Of a DNA stretch of 6,758 nucleotides, positions 1-3,861 are shown in pieces. Under the pieces are notes generated by a model that ran no database searches, was not told the origin of the DNA, and was given only the letters and a program-made list of their open reading frames with translations. Numbering within the stretch: the stretch's first letter is position 1; each line of letters opens with the position of its first letter. Source of the DNA: Altimarinus sp964500515. GTDB lineage: Bacteria; Patescibacteriota; Gracilibacteria; BD1-5; UBA6164. Location of the stretch: assembly GCA_964500515.1 (NCBI GenBank), contig CAZCNE010000020.1, positions 1 to 6,758 of the forward strand, in the 5' to 3' direction. A program made the translations under genes and the position numbers.

Positions 1-43
1 ATACTTTTTTCTATAAAAATCAAATACTTTTTTCTATAAAAAT
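1..43. repeat. 20-bp direct repeat, two copies with 23-bp period
   Basis: Two identical 20-base copies (ATACTTTTTTCTATAAAAAT) lie at 1-20 and 24-43, separated by CAA. The first copy touches the window edge, so more copies may lie to the left. Purely AT-rich apart from one C-containing CT pair per copy; could be a regulatory or iteron-like repeat or a simple duplication. Function not determinable from the sequence. Confidence 0.6.
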
Positions 44-159
44 TATTTAATATTTTAATACAACAAAAAACTTCGATAAATGAAGTTGCAGAAAACTGAT
101 TATGAAATTCTAAATATTTAGACAAAGAAAAAATAATTAAATATTTTTGAGATAATTAG
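40..159 (+). pseudogene. Possible recoded gene remnant (39 codons, no start codon)
   Basis: With TGA read as glycine this frame is open from the stop at 37-39 to TAG at 157-159. Its middle part reads like real protein (NEVAENGLGNSKYLDKEKI, then IKYFGDN), with three TGA codons in positions where Gly is plausible. There is no ATG, GTG or TTG that would give a convincing start, and all three upstream frames are closed inside the direct repeat. I read it as the 3' end of a decayed or frameshifted gene. It may instead be a chance frame in AT-rich DNA; the opposite strand is also open here. Family not recognised. Confidence 0.25.
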
Positions 160-237
160 AAGTTTTTAAAATAAAATCTTTTGCTTTTTTATAAAAATAT
201 ACATATTAGGCAATAAGCAATTATGATGTGAAGTTCT

Positions 238-329
238 CTACACAAGCAACCACATTACTAGTGTGTAGCAGATAAGACTTATGCTAGAATTAATCATTAA
301 CTTACATCGAACCCCGACATGTAAGGTTA
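238..329. other. Structured, GC-richer element with two hairpins
   Basis: Two perfect 7-bp stems occur in a patch visibly richer in G+C than its surroundings: CTACACA (238-244) pairs with TGTGTAG (262-268) across a 17-base loop, and CTTACAT (301-307) pairs with ATGTAAG (319-325) across CGAACCCCGAC. The second stem extends by three pairs (298-300 with 327-329) if G326 is bulged. The strand is not decided by the sequence. I could not match it to tRNA, 5S, tmRNA, RNase P RNA or a known riboswitch; the TTCGA seen on the minus strand resembles a T-loop, but its flanks do not pair as a T-arm. It could be a non-coding RNA, a recombination site or a replication-related structure. Confidence 0.4.
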
Positions 330-346
330 TAATTACTTTTTTATTT

Positions 347-387
347 AAAAAACTACCTACTTTTTTTAGAGGGGTTTTATAAAGTAG
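347..387 (-). terminator. Likely terminator downstream of the ribbon-helix-helix gene
   Basis: Read on the minus strand, a 7-bp stem (CTACTTT with AAAGTAG; plus-strand arms 357-363 and 381-387, 17-base loop) is followed by GTAG and then six T (352 down to 347). It lies 35 bases after the stop of the minus-strand gene at 422-574 and is also correctly oriented to end a transcript reading out of the CRISPR array. The large loop and the 4-base gap before the T run make it a weak terminator call. Confidence 0.4.
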
Positions 388-421
388 AAATATTAGCATC
401 ATTTTTTTTCAACTTTTTAAA

Positions 422-574
422 TTAATTATTAAATCATTGTCTTCTCAATTCAGCGTCAATCAACATCTCAACAACTTTACTGTTTGTTCAGATGTTGTAT
501 ATTTCTTTTAATGTTTTTAATTTTTCATCAATTCATTGAGTTCTCAATGTAATTGTACTCACTTTTTTTCACAT
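422..574 (-). CDS. Small ribbon-helix-helix DNA-binding protein (TGA = Gly)
   Basis: With TGA read as Gly this encodes 50 residues, from ATG at 574-572 to TAA at 424-422. Residues 4-12 (KVSTITLRT) form the predicted N-terminal beta ribbon, about 15-27 (IDEKLKTLKEIYN) helix A, a short turn with IGTNS, and about 33-46 (KVVEMLIDAELRRQ) helix B: the MetJ/Arc-type ribbon-helix-helix plan at full domain length. Such proteins bind DNA as dimers and often act as antitoxins, plasmid copy regulators or phage repressors; no toxin partner is visible. Four in-frame TGA codons (residues 2, 14, 29, 47) and no GGN codon hide it from a standard-code gene search. It lies just downstream, in transcription sense, of the old end of the CRISPR array. 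There is no Shine-Dalgarno; a TATAAT sits 10 bases upstream of the start. The domain call is good, the specific role unknown. Confidence 0.8.
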
Positions 575-583
575 ATTTTTATA

Positions 584-589
584 ATTATA
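584..589 (-). promoter_or_regulatory. Possible -10 box (TATAAT) for the ribbon-helix-helix gene
   Basis: A perfect TATAAT on the minus strand ends 9 bases before the ATG at 574, implying a very short or leaderless transcript. A weak TTGTAT lies 15 bases further upstream, inside the degenerate terminal CRISPR repeat. In DNA this AT-rich a TATAAT is not rare, so this is tentative. Confidence 0.3.
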
Positions 590-602
590 AAGTAAAATTG
601 TA

Positions 603-955
603 ATATACAAAAGTAGAAATTTTATGTATTTATTCAATTTGAGAAATTAAAGAGTTTATTGAATATCTACAAAAGTAGAAATTTTATGTATTTATTCAAT
701 ATCTGTTTGAAGTAAAAAAACAATCACATCTACAAAAGTAGAAATTTTATGTATTTATTCAATATTTTTGAGTGATGAAGAATATGTAAATATCTACAAA
801 AGTAGAAATTTTATGTATTTATTCAATAGATTAATAGTGTAGGTTGATGAATTCATCTACAAAAGTAGAAATTTTATGTATTTATTCAATAAATGTTGAA
901 GAAATTACAGTAGCTTGATATCTACAAAAGTAGAAATTTTATGTATTTATTCAAT
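603..955 (-). CRISPR. Type V-A (Cas12a) CRISPR array, leader-distal part: 6 repeats, 5 spacers
   Basis: 36-bp repeats start at 603, 665, 728, 792, 855 and 920; spacers are 26, 27, 28, 27 and 29 bp. On the plus strand the repeat begins ATCTACAAAAGTAGAAATTT and ends TATTTATTCAAT. Its reverse complement ends AATTTCTACTTTTGTAGAT, the Cas12a handle with UCUAC/GUAGA stem and UUUU loop, so the array is transcribed on the minus strand. The repeat at 603-638 has A instead of C at its third base (605), as expected of the degenerate trailer-end repeat. The repeat is identical to that of the array at 3862-6741, so the two are probably one array interrupted at 955/956. No cas gene is visible nearby. Confidence 0.97.
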
Positions 956-983
956 TATAGAAAAAACAAAAAAACTGTTAATA
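956..983 (-). other. Probable spacer/protospacer junction with TTTC PAM
   Basis: The 28 bases after the last repeat of the left array have normal spacer length (observed range 26-30) and are also the start of the phage segment, in frame with its first gene fragment. The next four bases, GAAA at 984-987, read TTTC on the minus strand directly 5' of the would-be target, matching the TTTV PAM of Cas12a. Among lengths 26-30 only 28 gives such a PAM, so the support is real but modest. Confidence 0.55.
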
Positions 984-1070
984 GAAAATGCTATTATAAC
1001 AGAAGAAGAATTGAATGAAAAAAAAGAAGAAGAAATTTTACAAATCGCTAAAGATAACTGATTAATATAA
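957..1070 (+). CDS. 3' fragment of an unidentified phage gene
   Basis: This open frame enters directly from the CRISPR repeat border and ends at TAA 1068-1070, leaving 37 residues. It is rich in Glu and Lys (for example LLIENAIITEEELNEKKEEE), probably a charged helix, and has one TGA codon (Gly) four codons before the stop. The start is missing: the true gene continues into phage sequence not present in this window. By position, just before the connector gene, it could be the end of the capsid protein or of a small gene following it; it shows no capsid signature I can recognise. Confidence 0.6.
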
Positions 1071-1076
1071 AAAATT

Positions 1077-1691
1077 ATGCTATTATACACTACTCTTAGT
1101 AGCTTAAAAAATAAGCTCTGAATTGCTACTGAAAATACAGATAGTGATACAGAGCTTAATTTAATTATAGAACAAGCTACAAAAACAATAGATTCATATT
1201 TGTGATTTAATCTTGAAATAAAAAATATTACCGAAAGAGTTGATTGAACTTGAAAAAAAAGAATTTATTTAAAAAATATTCCAAACACAATTACATCTAT
1301 AAAAAATATAGATGGTACTATATTTGAGTTAGATTACATAGATTGATACACTTTATATTTAAAAGAAAACACTGCTAATCGAAGATGAAATATGATTGTT
1401 GAGTATACTGTTTGATATATAGAAGTTCCTTTTGATATTGAAAATATTTGTCTTGATTTGTGTACAATTCTGGTTAATCAAAATAGTTCTTTATCTGTTT
1501 TGTGATCTAATATGGAAAAATTAATAGACAAAAATATTAAGACTCAAAAATTATGAGAATTAATGATTACTTACTTTTGAGATACAGAAAGAAACGAAAA
1601 AAGTTTATCATCTTTTGAATTTTTATCTCCATCTAAGAATATAGAAAATATATTGAACAAATATAAATCTTTTATTTGATTACATTATTAA
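1077..1691 (+). CDS. Phage gp6-like head-tail connector protein
   Basis: With TGA as Gly this encodes 204 residues. Residues about 5-45 (TTLSSLKNKLGI, then DSDTELNLIIEQATKTID) match the N-terminal helical part of the HK97 gp6 / SPP1 gp15 connector family, in which short helices precede a lysine- and tyrosine-rich beta region. Residues about 56-73 (TERVDGTGKKRIYLKNIP) and the later MIVEYTVGY also fit that family. Connector rings attach below the portal and form the neck that joins head and tail. There are eleven TGA codons and one GGT for glycine; a CGA codon occurs in NRRGN, where Trp would also fit. It starts 6 bp after the preceding stop and ends 1 bp before the next ATG, so it is in an operon. 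The C-terminal third is longer than in compact gp6 proteins. Confidence 0.8.
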
Positions 1692-1692
1692 T

Positions 1693-2040
1693 ATGAGTTT
1701 TTTAGATAATTTTTCGTGGGCTTTTCAAGATATAGTTTTAGTTTCAAAAATTTATGAAGAATGAAAATATTGAGAAAAAAAAGAGTCTTCAACTACTCGA
1801 ACTTCATTTAGATGAGTTATTCAAAAAATTAAATATTTTACTGATTTGTTTTTGTGAGATGATAATAAAATTAGATTAACTTCTAATGATTTTGAATTAA
1901 GATGTAATGTAGATATAAATCCAAAAAAGTGAGATGATATTATAAGTCATAATAATACTTATTTTGTAATTTATACAGAAAAAGTTATAATCAAATGAAA
2001 ACATGATCATAATATTTGTGTTATAAGATTAATTAATTAA
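1693..2040 (+). CDS. Phage head-closure / head-tail adaptor-like protein
   Basis: 115 residues with six TGA codons and no GGN codon. The sequence begins MSFLDNFSWAFQDIVLVSKI; a middle stretch with TSFRGVIQKIKYF and a beta-rich second half (DNKIRLTSNDFELRC, GDDIISHNNTYFVIY) resemble small beta-barrel head-closure proteins of the SPP1 gp16 / HK97 gp7 type, which bind below the connector ring. The call rests as much on position between connector and gp10-like gene as on sequence. It starts 1 bp after the preceding stop and ends 1 bp before the next start. A single CGA codon (residue 36) is one of four CGN codons in the phage segment. It could be another neck component of similar size. Confidence 0.6.
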
Positions 2041-2041
2041 T

Positions 2042-2506
2042 ATGGCAGAATTTGAGATTGATAAAATTAAGTTAGAGTATTATCTAGATAAGGCTATTAT
2101 GTCTTGAACTAATTTTTTACATAAAAAAGTAAAAAAGGTTGTCCCTAGAGATTGGGATAGGCCCCCAAACCCTATTAGATTTAAAAAAAAGGCAATTCCA
2201 GAAAGAAATATAAGAAAATGAAATAAACACTACTACAGAAATCCTGTACAAAAATGATGAGCTTATTATGAATGAGTGACTGGTAATTTATGAAGAAGTG
2301 TTTGAATTGAAAACACTAGCTATTTAGAATGGAGTGTGTGAGTTGAAGAATGACCGACTGAAGATTATGCATACACACAAGAATATTGAGATTCTAGTAG
2401 AAATATTCCAGCTAGAAGTTTTTTAAAAAAAACTAGAGAAGATTATAAAAACGAAATATTAAAACAAGTTAGCACAACTTTCGCTGAATTTATAAATAAA
2501 TCTTAA
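2042..2506 (+). CDS. HK97 gp10-like tail completion protein
   Basis: 154 residues with ten TGA codons and one GGT. Family landmarks are in order: TGNL at 80-83 followed by RS (85-86), YA at 109-110, EYG at 114-116, and PARSFL at 123-128, then a C-terminal amphipathic helix. These are the hallmarks of the HK97 gp10 / SPP1 gp16.1 family, which acts at the head-tail junction or in tail completion. The Gly of EYG is written TGA, the best evidence in the window that TGA means Gly; Trp is written TGG at residues 38 and 97. The basic N-terminal half (KKVKKVVPRDWDRPPN) is longer than in compact members. One base separates it from the gene before and four from the next. Confidence 0.82.
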
Positions 2507-2510
2507 AGAA

Positions 2511-2924
2511 ATGACAAAATTATTACCAAAAACAGAACTTTGATTTATCGATGTTAGAAAATATGTTTTTGATTCTTTATCAAAATATGTTTCATTAATT
2601 CAAAAAATTGGTTCATGAAAAGTTTTTATTTTTGATTATAATATGTCAAAAGAAGAACCGCCTTTTGTAGTTATACAAACTTTATCAGATAGAACTGATT
2701 ATAGATGAATAAGAACATATTATATTCAAATTGATATTTATGATAAAACAATTGAGAGAAGTGAAGAAATTAAAGATATAATTATAGATTTATTCAATAG
2801 AAGAAACTTCCATTGAATTAGTTCTAAACTAGAATCTATATGACCTGATACATCTAATCCAAAAAAGTGACGGTTTAGGCAAATTTTAAGGTTTAATTTT
2901 GTTGTGAAAGACATGAAATTCTAA
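2511..2924 (+). CDS. Phage tail terminator-like protein
   Basis: 137 residues with six TGA codons and one GGT. The layout fits the small tail terminator / DUF3168-like proteins that cap the tail tube: an N-terminal helix (about 12-33), then EEPPFVVIQTLSDRTDYRG, a strand with TYYIQIDIYDKT, a helix with RSEEIKDIIIDLF, and a closing strand (RQILRFNFVVK). Position directly before the tail tube gene (apart from the inserted zinc-ribbon gene) agrees. A single CGG codon near the end (KKGRFRQ) reads well as Arg. It is the last gene of the tightly spaced run and is followed by a terminator 20 bp after its stop. Confidence 0.72.
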
Positions 2925-2929
2925 AATAT

Positions 2930-2957
2930 TTGACTTTTTTATTTAATCTCTTAAAAT
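2930..2957 (+). promoter_or_regulatory. Candidate promoter for the zinc-ribbon gene
   Basis: TTGACT (2930-2935) and TAAAAT (2952-2957) are separated by 16 bp, close to a sigma70-type promoter, with a start expected near 2964, about 24 bases before the ATG at 2988. The -10 box overlaps the left arm and loop of the terminator hairpin. A transcript starting here would lack that arm and so escape the terminator. Inferred from pattern only. Confidence 0.45.
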
Positions 2958-2976
2958 AAAAGAGGTTTTATTTTTT
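2945..2976 (+). terminator. Rho-independent terminator after the tail terminator gene
   Basis: AATCTCTT (2945-2952) pairs with AAGAGGTT (2960-2967), eight pairs including one G-T wobble, across a 7-base loop, and is followed by TTATTTTTT. It would end the structural-gene transcript before the zinc-ribbon gene. Confidence 0.65.
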
Positions 2977-2987
2977 AAAATTCAAGT

Positions 2988-3626
2988 ATGGAGGAAGTTA
3001 AAAAATGTCCTAAATGTAGAGAAGAAATAAACAAAAAAGCTACTAGATGCCCTAAATGTCATGCCGACTTGAGAAACTGGTTCAATAGACATCCTATTAT
3101 AACAATTTTTTTAGCATTAATATTTGTATCGGCAATTATAAATAATGCTTTAAATATATCAAATCCTTCAAATGTTACTAACACAAATAATAATAAAACA
3201 TCAGATATCCCAATAGAAAATTGGCAGTATTTTGATGAAGTTGATGAAATGGATTGAACAAAAATACTTTTTGCTTCTACTGTTTCATCAAATAAAATAG
3301 ATCTAAGTTTTCCATATTGAACTACTTCAGCAGTCTTAACATTAAGAAAAAAATGAAATAATAAATCAGAAGTTGTATTTTCGGTAGAAAAATGACAAAT
3401 ATTAGACTACAATAAAAAAGCTAGAATAAAATTTGATGATTGAGAATCTATTTCCGTAAATATAACAGGATCATCAAGTAGGAAACCTAATGTAGTTTTT
3501 TTACGATCAGAAGATTTAATTATATCAAAACTTAAAACAGCAAAAACTGTTATGATAGAAGTAGAATACTATCAAGACTGAATGCAAATTTCAAAATTTA
3601 ATGTAGATTGATTGAATTTTGATTAG
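2988..3626 (+). CDS. Zinc-ribbon membrane protein of unknown function (moron candidate)
   Basis: With TGA as Gly this encodes 212 residues ending at TAG; under the standard code it would stop falsely after 89. Residues 7-24 form a CPxC...CPxC zinc ribbon (Cys 7, 10, 21, 24), residues about 36-52 are one membrane segment preceded by Arg29 and Arg34 (ribbon likely cytoplasmic), an Asn/Ser/Thr-rich linker follows, and residues about 76-212 form a beta-rich domain containing WQYFDEVDEMDGTK, FPYGTT, LTLRKKG, KFDDGES and DGLNFD. This C-terminal domain resembles one I know from many bacterial and phage lipoproteins or membrane proteins of unknown role. It is not a structural protein, lies between two structural genes, and is bounded by terminators on both sides with its own promoter-like sequence. 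A role at the host envelope, such as superinfection exclusion, is speculation. Seven TGA, one GGA, one CGA codon. Confidence 0.8.
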
Positions 3627-3658
3627 AAATAAAAATATAAATGTCCTTTATTAGAACG

Positions 3659-3692
3659 ATAATACTAGTAGTTTATACTAGTATTATTTTTT
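3659..3692 (+). terminator. Strong Rho-independent terminator after the zinc-ribbon gene
   Basis: A perfect 12-bp stem (ATAATACTAGTA at 3659-3670 with TACTAGTATTAT at 3676-3687) closes a GTTTA loop and runs into T residues to 3692. It lies 32 bp after the zinc-ribbon stop and only 13 bp before the tail tube start, so the tail gene must rely on read-through or on processing, or be transcribed from a start I cannot see. Confidence 0.8.
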
Positions 3693-3705
3693 AAATTAAA
3701 TTTTT

Positions 3706-3861
3706 ATGCAAACACAAGTTCAAAATGAGGAATCAGTTAGACTTTGAAGTTGAATACTAAAAGTTAACTGAGTTAATGTATGATTGCTTAAAGAAGCGTC
3801 TATTGAGCTAGATACTGCAGTTGCTCAAATTAAAGCCGATAATGGGAAACTTCCACCTAGA
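3706..3861 (+). CDS. 5' fragment of a phage major tail tube protein gene
   Basis: Only 52 phage codons remain. They contain VRLGSGILKVNGVNVGLLKE followed by ASIELDTAVAQIKADNGKLP, the start typical of siphophage tail tube (major tail) proteins: a first strand pair around GxGxLxxNG and then an EASIELD strand leading to a loop. Four TGA codons and one GGG encode Gly. The gene is cut after PPR, exactly where the first repeat of the long CRISPR array begins; the frame runs on into repeats and spacers to a stop at 4108-4110, giving a meaningless repetitive tail. ATG at 3706 is the first start after the terminator; no Shine-Dalgarno is visible. Confidence 0.72.

Larger units (their letters stand above)
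956..3861 (+). mobile_element. Phage head-tail gene segment lodged between CRISPR repeats
   Basis: Six tightly packed plus-strand phage genes plus one extra gene, all using TGA as Gly, fill the gap between two stretches of identical CRISPR repeats. Both terminal genes are cut exactly at repeat borders (955/956 and 3861/3862). The order connector, head closure, gp10-like, tail terminator, tail tube is that of HK97-like siphophage neck modules. There is no integrase, attachment duplication or terminal repeat of its own at the edges, so this is not a normal prophage insertion. Assembly crossing at spacers shared with the phage genome is the preferred explanation. Confidence 0.8.

Noticed and set aside
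301..325. tRNA or tmRNA T-arm on the minus strand (GGTTCGA)
   Set aside because: The bases flanking the TTCGA do not form a 5-bp T stem; they form a different 7-bp hairpin, and no acceptor, D-arm or anticodon arm is present.
238..402. 54-codon minus-strand open frame starting MMLIF
   Set aside because: It has no TGA codon and uses GGT and GGG for Gly, unlike all genes here, overlaps three hairpins, and has no recognisable domain or Shine-Dalgarno.
2988..3257. Zinc-ribbon gene as an 89-residue protein ending at TGA
   Set aside because: The TGA is Gly in this code; the frame continues as a coherent domain to TAG at 3624-3626.
3612..3641. Promoter-like TTGAAT and TATAAA at the end of the zinc-ribbon gene
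   Set aside because: It lies upstream of the strong terminator at 3659-3692, so it would not serve the tail tube gene, and such pairs are common in this AT-rich sequence.
956..3861. Ordinary prophage integrated in the array
   Set aside because: No integrase, attachment-site duplication or complete gene set; both edges are mid-gene and coincide with repeat borders at two different phage positions.
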